A stretch of 64,000 bases of DNA from Chitinophaga tropicalis (GCF_009758205.1 NZ_WRXN01000001.1:930001-994000); one strand, 5' to 3'. Counted from the stretch's first letter, positions 16,626-27,224 are shown. Translations and numbers: made by a program. Notes: a model not told the origin generated them from the letters alone.

Positions 16626-18743
16626 CTATTGTTGATCTGCAGGGATCAGGTTCAGAAATTCATCTTCCGTCAGTATACGGATGGTGTTGATCTTTTTAGC
16701 TTTTTCCAGTTTACTGCCGGCATCATCGCCCACCACAAGGAAATTCAGCTTGCTGCTCACACCACTGAGTATCTTTCCTCCCTGTTGCTCTACCATTGCT
16801 TCAGCGTCACTGCGTTTCAGCTTATTGAGCGTTCCGGTAAAGAGGAAGGTCTGTCCGTCAAGACTGCCGCCGGAAGGATGATCTGCCCGGGTGCTTTTCA
16901 GGTTCAGCCCCAATGCCTCCAGGTGTACCAGCATCTCAATATTTTCTGGTGTGCTGAAGAACTGGCTGATGCTGCCAGCTACCTTCGGACCAATATCTTC
17001 CAGTGCCAGCAGTTGTTCTTCTGTCCAGTCTTTAAAGTCCAGCAGGTAAGGTACCGCATTGGCCAGTGTTTTAGCCGTGGTTTCTCCTACGTAGCGGATA
17101 CCCAGGCCAAAGATGAGCCGGTGCAATGGCTGGGATTTGGATTGTTCTATGGCTGTTTGCAGATTGGTCAGGGATTTCTTGCCAAAACCTTCCAGTTGTT
17201 CCAGTTTAGACCAGTCCAGCTTATAGATGCCGGGAATGTCTTTCATAAAGCCCAGACCATAGAACTTGCGCACATTGCTTTCTCCCAGGCTGCGGATGTC
17301 CATGGCGTCTTTGCTTACAAAATGTATCATGCGTTCCACTACCTGCGCTTCGCAGTTAATGTTGATGCAGCGCCATACACTTTCCCCTTCCGGTTTATAC
17401 AGCTGTTCTGCACATACAGGACAATGTGTCGGGAATACGATATCTTCTTCGCTGCCATCCCGCAGGTCTGCCACAGATTTTACGATGTACGGGATCACAT
17501 CTCCGGCTCTTTCCACCAGCACTGTATCGCCGATCTTCAGGTCTTTTTCACGTACCACATCTTCATTGAAGAGGGATATGGAACCTACGGTCACCCCGCC
17601 AATGGGAACAGGATCTATTTTAGCTACGGGCGTTACTGACCCGGTACGTCCTACCTGGAACTCTACCTTTCTCAGCTTGCTGGTAGCCTGGCGGGCCTTG
17701 AACTTATAGGCTATGGCCCAGCGGGGATGGTGAGTGGTCATGCCCAGCTTATCCTGCAGAGCGTAGTCGTTCACTTTGATCACCATACCATCTATTTCAT
17801 AAGGAAGGTTATCTCTTTCCTTTTCAAATTCCAGCACATAATCTATTACCGCCTGTATGCCTTTTACCACTTTCTTTTCTTTGGCAGGAGAGCGGAAACC
17901 GAGTTGTGTAAGGAGGTCCAGCGTATTACTGTGTGTCTGGATCTCTTTGGGCTCTGTCTTACCATCTTCCATGGTATGATAGCTCATATGATACAGAAAG
18001 GCTTCCAGTCCGCGTTTCGCTACTTCCCGCGGATCTACCATACGCAGAGAGCCGGAAGCGGCATTCCTCGGGTTGGCCAGCGGAGGCAGGTTATCGGCCA
18101 CGCGCTGATCGTTATAGGCTTTGAAGGTATTTTTGTTGATCAGTACTTCACCACGTATTTCCATTGAATGGATGCCATGATCGGAGAATTTTGCGGAAAG
18201 GGGAATAGACCGGATCTGGCGGATGTTGGTAGTAATGTCCTCACCGGATACGCCATCGCCGCGGGTGGCGCCCCGGGTCAGGTGGTCATTCTCATATATA
18301 AGAGAGATACTGGCTCCGTCAAATTTGGGCTCAATACAGTATTCTATTTCGGGAAGACCGGAAATTTCCCGGGCTTTACGGTCCCAGTCGTTCAGATCGT
18401 CCGCATCATAAGAGTTTTCCAGGCTCAGCATAGGTACCAGGTGCTGTACTGTGGGAAAAGCTTTGGTAAGCCCCTGCGCTACGCGCTGTGTAGGAGAATC
18501 TGCGCTCACCTTGTCAGGATTGGCAGTTTCCAGTTCTTTCAGCCAGGCATACAACTGATCATATTCATAATCACTTAAGACGGGGTCACTTTGAACATAA
18601 TAGCGCCAATCATTATATATGATAACACGACGCAGGTTTTCCAGGGTTTCATCCAGGTCTTGAATGCTTTCTTTTTGCTGCAATTTGCTTAACAAGTTCT
18701 TTGCTAATTGCAGTAAACTGATTTCTATTTCTTTCGTATACAT
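16626..18743 (-). CDS. ligA: NAD-dependent DNA ligase
   Basis: LigA seals nicks in replication and repair using NAD. The 705-residue protein has the Ia/adenylation region with catalytic Lys140 in 'EPKFDGASI'. An OB fold ('GRTGSVTPVAKIDPV') follows, then a four-cysteine zinc finger ('CPVCAEQLY' ... 'CININCEAQ'), helix-hairpin-helix repeats ('LEQLEGFGKKS', 'LALEDIGPKVA') and a C-terminal BRCT domain (about 627-700). Length is normal for LigA (usually 650-720). The chosen ATG at 18743 gives a slightly long N-terminus. The upstream gap has a tandem repeat. Confidence 0.96.
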   Translation of the reverse strand: MYTKEIEISLLQLAKNLLSKLQQKESIQDLDETLENLRRVIIYNDWRYYVQSDPVLSDYEYDQLYAWLKELETANPDKVSADSPTQRVAQGLTKAFPTVQHLVPMLSLENSYDADDLNDWDRKAREISGLPEIEYCIEPKFDGASISLIYENDHLTRGATRGDGVSGEDITTNIRQIRSIPLSAKFSDHGIHSMEIRGEVLINKNTFKAYNDQRVADNLPPLANPRNAASGSLRMVDPREVAKRGLEAFLYHMSYHTMEDGKTEPKEIQTHSNTLDLLTQLGFRSPAKEKKVVKGIQAVIDYVLEFEKERDNLPYEIDGMVIKVNDYALQDKLGMTTHHPRWAIAYKFKARQATSKLRKVEFQVGRTGSVTPVAKIDPVPIGGVTVGSISLFNEDVVREKDLKIGDTVLVERAGDVIPYIVKSVADLRDGSEEDIVFPTHCPVCAEQLYKPEGESVWRCININCEAQVVERMIHFVSKDAMDIRSLGESNVRKFYGLGFMKDIPGIYKLDWSKLEQLEGFGKKSLTNLQTAIEQSKSQPLHRLIFGLGIRYVGETTAKTLANAVPYLLDFKDWTEEQLLALEDIGPKVAGSISQFFSTPENIEMLVHLEALGLNLKSTRADHPSGGSLDGQTFLFTGTLNKLKRSDAEAMVEQQGGKILSGVSSKLNFLVVGDDAGSKLEKAKKINTIRILTEDEFLNLIPADQQ

Positions 18744-19011
18744 AAAAAATTGCTATCTGGACGTAAAATACAAATTGTTTAATAGATGTCTGAAATTCTT
18801 TGCTGTGCTGTATTTGGGCCTAATTTCGATCTTTTTGAACTTATTAATTTCAAAAAAAGATGTTAAAAATGTTTTTTATTAACAAAAATTTAATTAAGAT
18901 TGTGTAACGAAACGAAAGTATCTGAAAGGCCAGAATCTAAAATCGAATTTCTAAGAAGCAATGCTTCCTGGAAAGTCAAAAGAACGAAGAACAAGAAATA
19001 TCTGATCATAT

Positions 19012-19174
19012 TGCTTTTATATTATTCCATGTTAATGCTTTTATAATATTCCATGTTTTGCTTTTATAGTTCCATGTTAATGCTTTTATGTAATTCCATG
19101 TTAACTTATTAAGCCTTTATAAATTCCGCGTTTTATAAATTCCACGTAAAATTATTTTGTAATTCCACGTCAAT
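19012..19174. repeat. Degenerate tandem repeat, about 7 copies of 20-24 bp
   Basis: Four clear copies of TGCTTTTATA(n)ATTCCATGTTAA begin at 19012, 19036, 19059 and 19081. Three weaker copies (near 19113, 19134 and 19152) keep 'TTATAAATTCCRCGT'. Copies differ by small indels in the AT part while TTCCATGTT is nearly constant. There are no spacers, so it is not a CRISPR array. Confidence 0.85.
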
Positions 19175-19219
19175 GAAATCTGGCATCGTGTATTGCTGGT
19201 CTCGTGCGATTATTTTTTC

Positions 19220-19250
19220 TTCCCCTGCATAATTCAATTATGCAGGGGAA
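19220..19250 (+). terminator. Perfect 15-bp hairpin after the tandem repeat
   Basis: 19220-19234 and 19236-19250 are exact reverse complements (core CCCCTGCAT) around a single C. T-rich sequence follows on the plus strand; on the minus strand, where icmF ends, A's follow instead. So as an intrinsic terminator it reads best for a plus-strand transcript, although no plus-strand gene is visible upstream. Confidence 0.6.
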
Positions 19251-19265
19251 TTTTGTTTTATGGAC

Positions 19266-22200
19266 TTACATATTCCTTCGGTACTGTCCACCTACTTCAT
19301 ACAAGGCATGGGTGATCTGTCCAAGTGAACAATGCTTCACTGTTTCCATCAGCTCTGCAAACAGGTTCCCGTTCTCCATTGCCACTTCCTGCAACCGTTG
19401 TAATGCAGCTTCACCCCGCTGTGCATGCCGTTGCTGAAAAGCTGTCAGGGCATTGATCTGGAATTCCTTCTCCCCGGCGGTAGAGCGGATCACTTCCTGG
19501 GGTATAATAGTAGGAGAGCCGTTCTTGTTCAGGAATGTATTTACTCCTACAATAGGATACTGTCCGCTGTGTTTGAGAGATTCATAATGCAGGCTTTCTT
19601 CCTGGATCTTGTTACGCTGGTACATTCTCTCCATGGCGCCAAGCACGCCACCCCGTTCTGTAAGGCGGTTGAATTCTGCCAGTACGGCTTCCTCAACAAG
19701 GTCTGTCAGTTCCTCAATGAAGAAAGAGCCCTGTATGGGGTTTTCATTTTTGGCGGTACCCAGTTCCCTGTTAATGATCAGCTGAATGGCCATGGCCCTG
19801 CGCACGCTTTCTTCTGTGGGAGTGGTAATGGCCTCGTCATACGCATTGGTGTGAAGGGAATTACAGTTGTCATATATGGCATACAGCGCCTGCAGGGTGG
19901 TGCGTATATCATTGAAATCAATTTCCTGCGCATGGAGACTGCGGCCGGAAGTCTGAATATGGTATTTCAGTTTCTGGGAGCGGTCATTCCCTTTGTATTT
20001 GTATTTGATGGCTTTGGCCCAGATCCGTCTTGCTACGCGTCCTATTACGGCATATTCAGGGTCCATACCGTTGCTGAAGAAAAAGGAGAGGTTAGGTGCA
20101 AAATCATCAATGTGCATGCCTCTGCTCAGGTAGTATTCCACGTAGGTAAATCCATTGGCGAGAGTAAATGCCAGCTGGGTAATAGGATTGGCCCCGGCTT
20201 CTGCAATGTGGTAGCCGGAAATACTTACTGAGTAGAAGTTGCGTACTTTCTGTGTAATGAAATATTCCTGTACGTCGCCCATCAGTTTGAGGGCAAATTC
20301 TGTAGAGAAGATGCAGGTATTCTGTGCCTGGTCTTCTTTCAGGATATCTGCCTGTACAGTGCCGCGGGCAGTGCTCAGTGCATGGGCTTTGATCTTCTCA
20401 TATACTTCTTTGTCCAGTACCTCATTGCCGGAAATGCCCAGTAGCTGTAAGCCCAGACCGTCATTGCCAACAGGAAGCTCTCCATTGTAATGAGGCAGCG
20501 GGTGATCTTTGAATTTCTCTTTTATGATAGCGTTCACTTTATCTGTCAGCCCGTTGTGTGCAATGTACTTTTCACATTGCTGATCTATGGCGGCGTTCAT
20601 GAAGAAGGCCAGCAGGATGGGGGCCGGACCGTTGATGGTCATGGATACCGAAGTTTTAGGATCGCAAAGGTCAAAGCCGCTGTAAAGCTTTTTTGCATCA
20701 TCTACTGTAGCGATGCTCACCCCGGAGTTGCCTACTTTACCATAGATATCCGGCCGGTGGGCCGGATCTTCCCCATAGAGGGTTACACTGTCGAAGGCGG
20801 TGCTGAGGCGTTTTGCCGGCTGATCGACCGATACATAGTGGAAACGCCTGTTGGTCCGTTCGGGGCCGCCTTCTCCGGCAAACATACGGGTGGGGTCTTC
20901 GCCTTCACGTTTGAGGGGGAAAACACCAGCAGCGTAGGGGAACTCGCCCGGCACATTTTCGGTGAGCTGCCAGCGGAGGATATCTCCCCAGTCCTTATAC
21001 CGTGGCAGGCTGAGTTTGGGGATGGATAAGCCGGACAGGCTTTCGGCATACAATGGGAGTTTGATGACCTTATCTCTTACCCGGAACTCATATTGAGGCG
21101 CTGTATATTGTTGCTGAAGGGCAGGCCATTGGTCCAGCAGCTGCCGGCATTCCGGATGAAACTGTGAGCGTAGCTGGCTGGTTATATCTTTCAATGCCTG
21201 TTGCTGTGCAGGAGGGAGTGTGGCTGCTGCCCCTTCCAGTTGATACAACCTGGTGGCAATACTGCATTGTGCATCTACCCATTTTCCATAATCTGTAATG
21301 GCTTCTGTGATCTCTGCCAGGTAACGGGTACGTGATGGGGGGATGATCTGGGAGCGGGTGGTGGTGGCATCAGATGTTTCGTGTAATACGTCGCCAAAGC
21401 GGATGCCTGTTTTTGTTGCAATGGCAGACAGTATCTTTTCAAACAGCTGGTTAATACCATGATCATTGAACTGGGAGGCGATGGTGCCTATAACGGGCAG
21501 TTCTGCATCGGCAGTGCTCCACAGGGCATGGTTGCGTTTATATTGTTTGCGCACGTCATGCAGGGCGTCCAATGCGCCTGCCTTATCGAATTTATTGATA
21601 GCAATGATGTCTGCAAAGTCCAGCATGTTGATCTTTTCCAGCTGGGAAGCAGCGCCATATTCCGGCGTCATTACGTAGAGAGACACCTGGCAATGATCTG
21701 TAATGGCGGTATCGCTTTGTCCTATACCTGATGTTTCCAGGATGATAAGGTCAAAGCCGGCAATCTTACAGATATCTATAGCTTCCTGTATATGGGCGCT
21801 GACTGCTTTATCACTCTCCCTGGTGGCGAGAGAGCGCATATAGGCGCGGGGATGATGGATGGCGTTCATCCTGATACGGTCGCCCAGCAGAGCGCCGCCG
21901 GTCTTTTTCTTGGAAGGGTCTACTGAGATAACTGCAATGGTCTTTTCCTCAAAAGTGTGCAGGTAGCGGCGTACAATTTCATCTGTCACACTGCTTTTGC
22001 CTGCTCCGCCGGTACCGGTAATACCCAGTACAATGGAGGTGCTGTTCCCTGTTTGCAGCTGCTCTTTCAGCTGTCCGTTCTCTGCCACTGTAATGGCCCG
22101 GGCAATCAGTTCGGGACTGGAAAATTTCAGTCCGTTCAGGTTGGCGGGAGTGGGAAAGTTACACTGGTGGATCACGTCTTCTATCATGCCTTCCAGGCCC

Positions 22201-22577
22201 ATGCGCCGGCCATCGTCAGGAGAGTAGAGACGGGTAATACCGTATTTATGCAGCTCTTCTATTTCGGCAGGGAGAATGGTGCCGCCACCGCCGCCGAATA
22301 TTTTGATATGACCGCATCCTTTTTCATGGAGCAGGTCAAACATGTACCTGAAAAATTCAACATGCCCGCCCTGATAAGAGGTGATGGCAATACCCTGAGC
22401 GTCTTCCTGGATAGCGCAATCCACTATTTCTGCTGCAGAGCGGTTATGCCCCAGGTGGATCACCTCGGCGCCTTTGGATTGCATGATACGCCGCATGATG
22501 TTAATGGCCGCATCGTGACCATCAAAAAGAGAAGCTGCCGTTACTATACGGATCTTGTGAGTGCTGATATCAGTCAT
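19266..22577 (-). CDS. icmF: Fused isobutyryl-CoA mutase (B12-dependent mutase with G-protein chaperone)
   Basis: IcmF interconverts isobutyryl-CoA and n-butyryl-CoA with adenosylcobalamin. The 1103-residue protein joins three parts. The cobalamin-binding domain (about 8-140) has 'SLFDGHDAA', His21 being the lower cobalt ligand. A MeaB-like GTPase (about 180-420) has the P-loop 'GTGGAGKSS' and 'NKFD'. The mutase barrel (about 540-1100) includes '[11 protein letters not shown]' and 'MTINGPAP'. This order is specific to IcmF, since methylmalonyl-CoA mutase keeps its G-protein separate. The related pivalyl- or isovaleryl-specific variants cannot be excluded from sequence alone. Confidence 0.92.
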   Translation of the reverse strand: MTDISTHKIRIVTAASLFDGHDAAINIMRRIMQSKGAEVIHLGHNRSAAEIVDCAIQEDAQGIAITSYQGGHVEFFRYMFDLLHEKGCGHIKIFGGGGGTILPAEIEELHKYGITRLYSPDDGRRMGLEGMIEDVIHQCNFPTPANLNGLKFSSPELIARAITVAENGQLKEQLQTGNSTSIVLGITGTGGAGKSSVTDEIVRRYLHTFEEKTIAVISVDPSKKKTGGALLGDRIRMNAIHHPRAYMRSLATRESDKAVSAHIQEAIDICKIAGFDLIILETSGIGQSDTAITDHCQVSLYVMTPEYGAASQLEKINMLDFADIIAINKFDKAGALDALHDVRKQYKRNHALWSTADAELPVIGTIASQFNDHGINQLFEKILSAIATKTGIRFGDVLHETSDATTTRSQIIPPSRTRYLAEITEAITDYGKWVDAQCSIATRLYQLEGAAATLPPAQQQALKDITSQLRSQFHPECRQLLDQWPALQQQYTAPQYEFRVRDKVIKLPLYAESLSGLSIPKLSLPRYKDWGDILRWQLTENVPGEFPYAAGVFPLKREGEDPTRMFAGEGGPERTNRRFHYVSVDQPAKRLSTAFDSVTLYGEDPAHRPDIYGKVGNSGVSIATVDDAKKLYSGFDLCDPKTSVSMTINGPAPILLAFFMNAAIDQQCEKYIAHNGLTDKVNAIIKEKFKDHPLPHYNGELPVGNDGLGLQLLGISGNEVLDKEVYEKIKAHALSTARGTVQADILKEDQAQNTCIFSTEFALKLMGDVQEYFITQKVRNFYSVSISGYHIAEAGANPITQLAFTLANGFTYVEYYLSRGMHIDDFAPNLSFFFSNGMDPEYAVIGRVARRIWAKAIKYKYKGNDRSQKLKYHIQTSGRSLHAQEIDFNDIRTTLQALYAIYDNCNSLHTNAYDEAITTPTEESVRRAMAIQLIINRELGTAKNENPIQGSFFIEELTDLVEEAVLAEFNRLTERGGVLGAMERMYQRNKIQEESLHYESLKHSGQYPIVGVNTFLNKNGSPTIIPQEVIRSTAGEKEFQINALTAFQQRHAQRGEAALQRLQEVAMENGNLFAELMETVKHCSLGQITHALYEVGGQYRRNM

Positions 22578-22630
22578 ATTGTTCCGGTGTTTGATAGATA
22601 TGGTGGCAACGTGGGGCCACCGGGCATGTA

Positions 22631-22642
22631 ATTTACGTAAAT
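22631..22642. promoter_or_regulatory. 12-bp palindrome between divergent icmF and GH125 genes
   Basis: ATTTACGTAAAT lies in the 176-bp divergent region, 54 bp from the icmF start and 112 bp from the GH125 start. It could be an operator for either gene; nothing further supports this. Confidence 0.3.
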
Positions 22643-22753
22643 ACTAACTGTGGAATATTGACACATTTTTTTATTTTACGCCTTCATTGTTCACGTTTAT
22701 GGGTTGCCTTTCGTAGAAACAAGCGCAATCGTAATAGTAAAACTGTATCAGAA

Positions 22754-24187
22754 ATGGTAGCAAGAAGAGATTTTATCAGGAACAGCAGTTTGCTGGCAGG
22801 CGCAGTAGCGCTGGGTTTTCCAAAAGCGGTATTCAGCAATGCCGCAGGGTATGTATCCCAGCGTCCACCGCTGGCACAGCGTAAGTTCACCAGCCAGGCG
22901 GTAGAAAAGACGATAGCGGCGATCAAAAAAGAAATAACAGATCCGAAGCTGGCCTGGATGTTTGAGAACTGTTTCCCAAACACCCTGGACACCACTGTAC
23001 AATTTAAAGTGGAGAACGGCCGTCCGGACACTTTCGTATTAACCGGCGATATACATGCTATGTGGCTGCGCGATTCCTCTGCGCAGGTATGGCCATACCT
23101 GTCGCTTATCAAAGAAGATGAGAAACTGAAACAGCTGATTGCCGGTGTGGTGAACAGGCAGACCAAATGTATCCTCATAGACCCATATGCAAATGCGTTC
23201 AATGAAGGGCCTACCGGCAGTGAATGGGAGGCAGACCTGACCACTATGAAGAAAGAACTGCATGAGCGCAAATGGGAAATAGATTCATTGTGTTATACCG
23301 TGCGGCTGGCATATCACTACTGGAAAGAAAGCGGTGACACCAGTGTGCTGGACGGCACATATAAACAGGCTGCACAGCTTATTGTAAAGACATTCAAAGA
23401 GCAGCAGCGTAAAGAGGGGAAAGGCCCATACAAGTTCCAGCGTAATACACCTGTACAGTCAGATACAGTGGCAAACGGCGGATGGGGTGCGCCTATACAG
23501 CCTGTAGGCCTGATAGTATCTATTTTCCGCCCGTCTGACGATGCTACCGTATTCCCTTTCCTCATCCCTTCCAATATGTTTGCGGTAGTCTCCCTGCGTC
23601 AGCTGGCAGAGATCAGCGATGTGGTGTTTAAAGATCCGGCTTTCTCCAGGGAATGCCGTGACCTGGCAGATGAAGTAGACAGGGCCATCAAGGCGTACGC
23701 CATTGTGGAGCATCCGCAGCTGGGACATATGTATCCGCTGGAAGTAGATGGTTATGGTAACCGCCTGTTCCTGGACGATACCAACGTACCCAGCCTGTTA
23801 TCTATTCCTTACCTGGGATATACCACTGCAGATGATCCTTTATACCAGGCATCCCGTCATTTTGTATGGAGCACTTTCCATTGCTGGTTCTATAAAGGGA
23901 AATACGGTGATGGCGTAGGTAGTCCGCATACCGGACCGGATTATATCTGGCCTATGAGCATCATTATGAAAGCGCTGACCAGCAGCAATAAGGAAGAAAT
24001 AGCAGAGTGTCTGCGCACGCTGCGTAATACGGATGGTGAGACCGGCTTTATCCATGAATCTTATCATAAGGACGATCCTGCCAAATATACACGTAAGTGG
24101 TTTGCCTGGGCAAATACACTGTTCGGCGAATTGATCATGAAAGTAAGCCAGGATCACCCTGAGCTGCTGAAGAAACAGTACGCATAA
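22754..24187 (+). CDS. Glycoside hydrolase family 125, exo-alpha-1,6-mannosidase type
   Basis: GH125 enzymes release terminal alpha-1,6-linked mannose. The 477-residue product opens with 'RRDFIRN' plus a hydrophobic segment, a Tat-type signal for export. The (alpha/alpha)6 domain shows '[20 protein letters not shown]', '[12 protein letters not shown]', '[16 protein letters not shown]' and '[12 protein letters not shown]', all characteristic of the DUF1237/GH125 family. The ATG at 22754 is preferred because upstream in-frame codons give a basic, unconserved stretch. In Bacteroidota it commonly acts on host or fungal mannans; here it stands alone, not in a SusCD locus. Confidence 0.92.
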   Translation: MVARRDFIRNSSLLAGAVALGFPKAVFSNAAGYVSQRPPLAQRKFTSQAVEKTIAAIKKEITDPKLAWMFENCFPNTLDTTVQFKVENGRPDTFVLTGDIHAMWLRDSSAQVWPYLSLIKEDEKLKQLIAGVVNRQTKCILIDPYANAFNEGPTGSEWEADLTTMKKELHERKWEIDSLCYTVRLAYHYWKESGDTSVLDGTYKQAAQLIVKTFKEQQRKEGKGPYKFQRNTPVQSDTVANGGWGAPIQPVGLIVSIFRPSDDATVFPFLIPSNMFAVVSLRQLAEISDVVFKDPAFSRECRDLADEVDRAIKAYAIVEHPQLGHMYPLEVDGYGNRLFLDDTNVPSLLSIPYLGYTTADDPLYQASRHFVWSTFHCWFYKGKYGDGVGSPHTGPDYIWPMSIIMKALTSSNKEEIAECLRTLRNTDGETGFIHESYHKDDPAKYTRKWFAWANTLFGELIMKVSQDHPELLKKQYA

Positions 24188-24216
24188 GAATATTTACAGG
24201 AGAAAATAACCACAGG

Positions 24217-24252
24217 CTCATCCTTCGTTGTTCAACGAAGGATGAGTATTTT
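24217..24252 (+). terminator. Intrinsic terminator after the GH125 gene
   Basis: A perfect 14-bp inverted repeat (24217-24230 with 24233-24246) is followed by TATTTTT. Confidence 0.9.
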
Positions 24253-24282
24253 TAAGGCTATGACAATTAATCTGAATAACCC

Positions 24283-26064
24283 ATGACCCCCATTGCTATT
24301 TACGAGCAGCAGATCAATCATTATAAAACGGAGATATCGCTGGTGCAGCGCCGGTTGAGCCGCCTGGGGTGGGTGCGGCTGCTATGTTTTGCAGGCGCCC
24401 TGTTCTGTGGTTATAAATATATAAGCACTGGTTTTGAAGCCATCTGGCTGGCGCCGGTTGTGATCCTGATGGGAGTGTTTGTCTTTGTACTGCTGAAATA
24501 CCTGGCGGGTCAGGACAGGTTGTCTGTATTAAAAGCGCTGCTGGAACTGAATGAAAAGGAGTGGAGGCTGGCAGCTACAGGACAGTCCGGTTTTGCGGAC
24601 GGGGAGCGCTTTACAAATGAGCAGCATCCTTATACAGGTGACCTGGACGTGTTTGGTCATTCCTCTCTTTACAGTCATATGAACCGTACCGGAACGTTAA
24701 TGGGTGGACAGCAGCTGGCAGATATGTTACGTTCTCCCCTTCAGGATGCAGGACAGGTGGCACAAACACAGGACCTGGTCCGGGAGCTTGCGCCCCGTTT
24801 TGATTTCAGGCAGCAGTTCACCGCGCAGGCCGGGCTTACCAATGAACAGCCGGATGATGTGGCAGGTTTATATAAATGGCTGGAATTGCCTATTGAGTTC
24901 CTCAATAAAAAGTGGCTGAATATTGTCCGCTGGGTAATGCCGGTGCTGCTGTTGGGAGGCGTTGCGTGGTATGCAGTAACAGATGAATACTATCTTTTCG
25001 GGATATTCCTTTCAATTAACTGGCTTATCCTGGGTATGCATGTGAAAAAGGTGACAGCCCAGCATAATCTTATTTCCAACAAGGAAAAGACCTTTCGAAA
25101 ATTTGCACTGTTATTACAGCTGATAAGCAATGAGCAGGGAGGGAATTCCATGTTGCTGAAACAGCAGCAGGAAACGGCGGAAGCGGCTAACCAGGCCTTG
25201 CACCGCCTGGCCAGGATCTGTAATGCGCTTGACCAGCGACTAAACCTCCTGGTGGGAGTGGCACTGAACTCTTTTGTGCTGTACGATATACATTGTGCCA
25301 TTGCCATAGAGCGCTGGAAGCAACGCTACCGGAAGGATGTTCAGGGTTGGATGCAGGTAATAGCCAGGATGGAAGCCTGGAACAGCATGGCCACTTTTGC
25401 CTATAATCACCCTGAATATATTTACCCGGAAGTAAAAGAAGGCAATGCGCGGCTGGTGGCTACGGGAGTAGGGCATCCGCTGATCCTGGCGGAAGAATGT
25501 GTACGTAATGATATAGGTATAGGCGCTCCGCAGAATTTCCTGATCATCACAGGATCAAATATGAGTGGAAAAAGCACCTTCCTGAGAAGTGTGGGCAGTA
25601 ACCTGTTGCTGGCGCTTTGCGGTATGCCGGTATGTGCAGGTACATTTGTATGCAGTCCTATGCGGATCATGACTTCCATGCGTATCAAGGACTCTATCGC
25701 CAAACATACTTCCTATTTCCAGGCAGAGCTGCTGCGTTTACAGCAGATAGTGGAAGTGCTGAAAAGCGGGGAGCGGGTGTTTATACTGCTGGACGAGATA
25801 TTGAAAGGCACTAACTCTGAAGATAAACTATCCGGCAGCAGGCGGCTTATAGAGCATTTCCTGCAATACCGCTGCCTGGGTATGATAGCTACGCATGATC
25901 TTGAGCTGGGACATCTTGAAGAAGCTTATCCGCAGAAGATCAGTAATTATTGCTTTGAGAGTACTATCAAGGACGATCAGTTGTTCTTTGATTACAGGAT
26001 AAGGGAAGGGGTGGCCAGGAACAAGAATGCCACTTTCCTTATGCAGAAAATGGAGATCATTTAG
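24283..26064 (+). CDS. Membrane-anchored MutS-like ATPase
   Basis: The 593-residue protein has two hydrophobic segments near the N-terminus (about 31-48 and 53-72) and another pair at about 212-250. Between and after these it has MutS-type lever/core helices ('TGTLMGGQQLADMLRSPLQD'). A C-terminal MutS ATPase domain follows, with Walker A in 'ITGSNMSGKSTFLRS', Walker B in 'FILLDEILKGTNSEDK' and the 'ATHDLELG' block. The mismatch-recognition domain of true MutS is absent and so is the Smr domain of MutS2. Role unknown; predicted membrane segments make classic mismatch repair unlikely. Confidence 0.8.
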   Translation: MTPIAIYEQQINHYKTEISLVQRRLSRLGWVRLLCFAGALFCGYKYISTGFEAIWLAPVVILMGVFVFVLLKYLAGQDRLSVLKALLELNEKEWRLAATGQSGFADGERFTNEQHPYTGDLDVFGHSSLYSHMNRTGTLMGGQQLADMLRSPLQDAGQVAQTQDLVRELAPRFDFRQQFTAQAGLTNEQPDDVAGLYKWLELPIEFLNKKWLNIVRWVMPVLLLGGVAWYAVTDEYYLFGIFLSINWLILGMHVKKVTAQHNLISNKEKTFRKFALLLQLISNEQGGNSMLLKQQQETAEAANQALHRLARICNALDQRLNLLVGVALNSFVLYDIHCAIAIERWKQRYRKDVQGWMQVIARMEAWNSMATFAYNHPEYIYPEVKEGNARLVATGVGHPLILAEECVRNDIGIGAPQNFLIITGSNMSGKSTFLRSVGSNLLLALCGMPVCAGTFVCSPMRIMTSMRIKDSIAKHTSYFQAELLRLQQIVEVLKSGERVFILLDEILKGTNSEDKLSGSRRLIEHFLQYRCLGMIATHDLELGHLEEAYPQKISNYCFESTIKDDQLFFDYRIREGVARNKNATFLMQKMEII

Positions 26065-26100
26065 AAAGCGCGAACCCCCGATTTATCTCAATTTGGAAAA

Positions 26101-26140
26101 TAGCTAATAAATTTAGTAATTTAGCTAAAAATATTAGCTA
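26101..26140. promoter_or_regulatory. Three TAGCTA repeats upstream of the radical SAM gene
   Basis: TAGCTAA (26101), the 10-bp palindrome TTTAGCTAAA (26120-26129) and TTAGCTA (26134) lie within 40 bases, ending just before the ATG at 26142. They could be an operator cluster; no regulator is adjacent. Confidence 0.35.
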
Positions 26141-26141
26141 T

Positions 26142-27224
26142 ATGACCTTGCCATTCCAGGAGGGAGTACCGGAAAATCCCTATTATAAAGGACGAGGCGC
26201 CCAGCTTAATCCAAAGAACAGGTTTCTGAAAAATGAATATTTGCAGGAACATGCAGAAGGCATTGATGAATGGTGGCAGGCAGATGTGCCTACCCAGGTA
26301 ATGGAGGAGCATGCAAAAACACTGGTAAATAAGGTTGATAGCCCGGATGTTGGAATGTGGTATTCCATGAACCCTTACCAGGGGTGTGAGCATGGATGTA
26401 TATATTGTTACGCGCGGAACGCCCATCAGTTCTGGGGGCTGAGCGCCGGGCTGGATTTTGAGCGTAAGATCATAGTAAAGCGCAACGCACCTGAGCTTCT
26501 GCGTAAATTCCTCGATAATAAGAACTGGGTACCCAAACCTATTTCCCTTTCCGGCAATACGGACTGTTATCAGCCACTGGAACGTAAGATGTTCATCACA
26601 AGGCAGCTGCTCACTGTTGCCCTTGAATATAAACAGCCCATAGGTATCATTACCAAGAACTCGCTGGTGCTGAGGGATAAGTATATCCTGCAGCAGATGG
26701 CAAAGGATAACCTGGTATGCGTGTATGTTTCCATTACAACCCAGCAGGAGGAGCTGCGCCAGAAGATGGAGCCGCGTACCACTACGGCGGCGCAGCGGCT
26801 GAAGATAGTAAAGGAGCTGAGTGATCTGGGCATACCTGTGGGGGTGATGACGGCCCCTATGATACCGGGCCTGAACGATCATGAGATGCCTGCGTTGCTG
26901 GAGGCTGCAGCGGCCAACGGAGCCAGGTTTGCAGGATATACTGTTGTCAGGCTGAACGATGCTGTTAAAATAATCTTTAATGACTGGCTGTATAAGAACT
27001 TCCCTGACAGGGCAGATAAGGTATGGCATCATATACAAAGCTTGCATGGGGGAGAGGTGAATGACAGCAATTTTGGGCGTCGTATGAGGGGAGATGGGAA
27101 TATTGCAGATATGATCAGGCAGCAGTTTAAGATACATACAAAGCGCTTAGGTATGAACCAGGAACGTTTTGAGTTCAATACCAGCCTGTTTGAGAGGCCG
27201 CAGATACAATTGAAATTATTTTAG
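26142..27224 (+). CDS. Radical SAM protein of the PA0069/SplB-like group
   Basis: The 360-residue protein has the 4Fe-4S motif CxxxCxxC at Cys82, Cys86 and Cys89 in 'YQGCEHGCIYCYAR'. A radical SAM barrel follows with 'LSGNTDCYQPLERK' and 'GIITKNSLVLRD', characteristic of the PA0069 family related to spore photoproduct lyase. These enzymes make a 5'-deoxyadenosyl radical; the substrate of this group is not established. The gene stands alone. Confidence 0.88.
   Translation: MTLPFQEGVPENPYYKGRGAQLNPKNRFLKNEYLQEHAEGIDEWWQADVPTQVMEEHAKTLVNKVDSPDVGMWYSMNPYQGCEHGCIYCYARNAHQFWGLSAGLDFERKIIVKRNAPELLRKFLDNKNWVPKPISLSGNTDCYQPLERKMFITRQLLTVALEYKQPIGIITKNSLVLRDKYILQQMAKDNLVCVYVSITTQQEELRQKMEPRTTTAAQRLKIVKELSDLGIPVGVMTAPMIPGLNDHEMPALLEAAAANGARFAGYTVVRLNDAVKIIFNDWLYKNFPDRADKVWHHIQSLHGGEVNDSNFGRRMRGDGNIADMIRQQFKIHTKRLGMNQERFEFNTSLFERPQIQLKLF

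Larger units (their letters stand above)
18744..19265. other. 522-bp AT-rich gap between ligA and icmF
   Basis: No convincing gene was found here. The first 270 bases are AT-rich with runs such as 'TTTCAAAAAAAGATG'. From about 19012 to 19174 there is a degenerate tandem repeat, and a hairpin follows at 19220-19250. The region must contain the ligA promoter on the minus strand, but no TAnnTTTG box was recognised. Confidence 0.7.

Noticed and set aside
16623..17639. 338-codon plus-strand frame opposite ligA
   Set aside because: Lies antisense to conserved ligA coding sequence; its translation is Phe/Gln/Cys-rich with no recognisable motif. Shadow of the real gene.
19012..19174. Possible CRISPR array
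   Set aside because: The repeats are adjacent and imperfect with no unique spacers, and no cas genes are present.
19425..20231. 268-codon plus-strand frame opposite icmF
   Set aside because: Antisense to the conserved mutase domain; no start context or motif.
24283..26064. Canonical mutS or mutS2
   Set aside because: Mismatch-binding and Smr domains are absent and membrane segments are present, so the mismatch-repair symbol was not used.
26121..27137. 338-codon minus-strand frame opposite the radical SAM gene
   Set aside because: Complete overlap with a well-supported gene carrying CxxxCxxC; the antisense product looks random.
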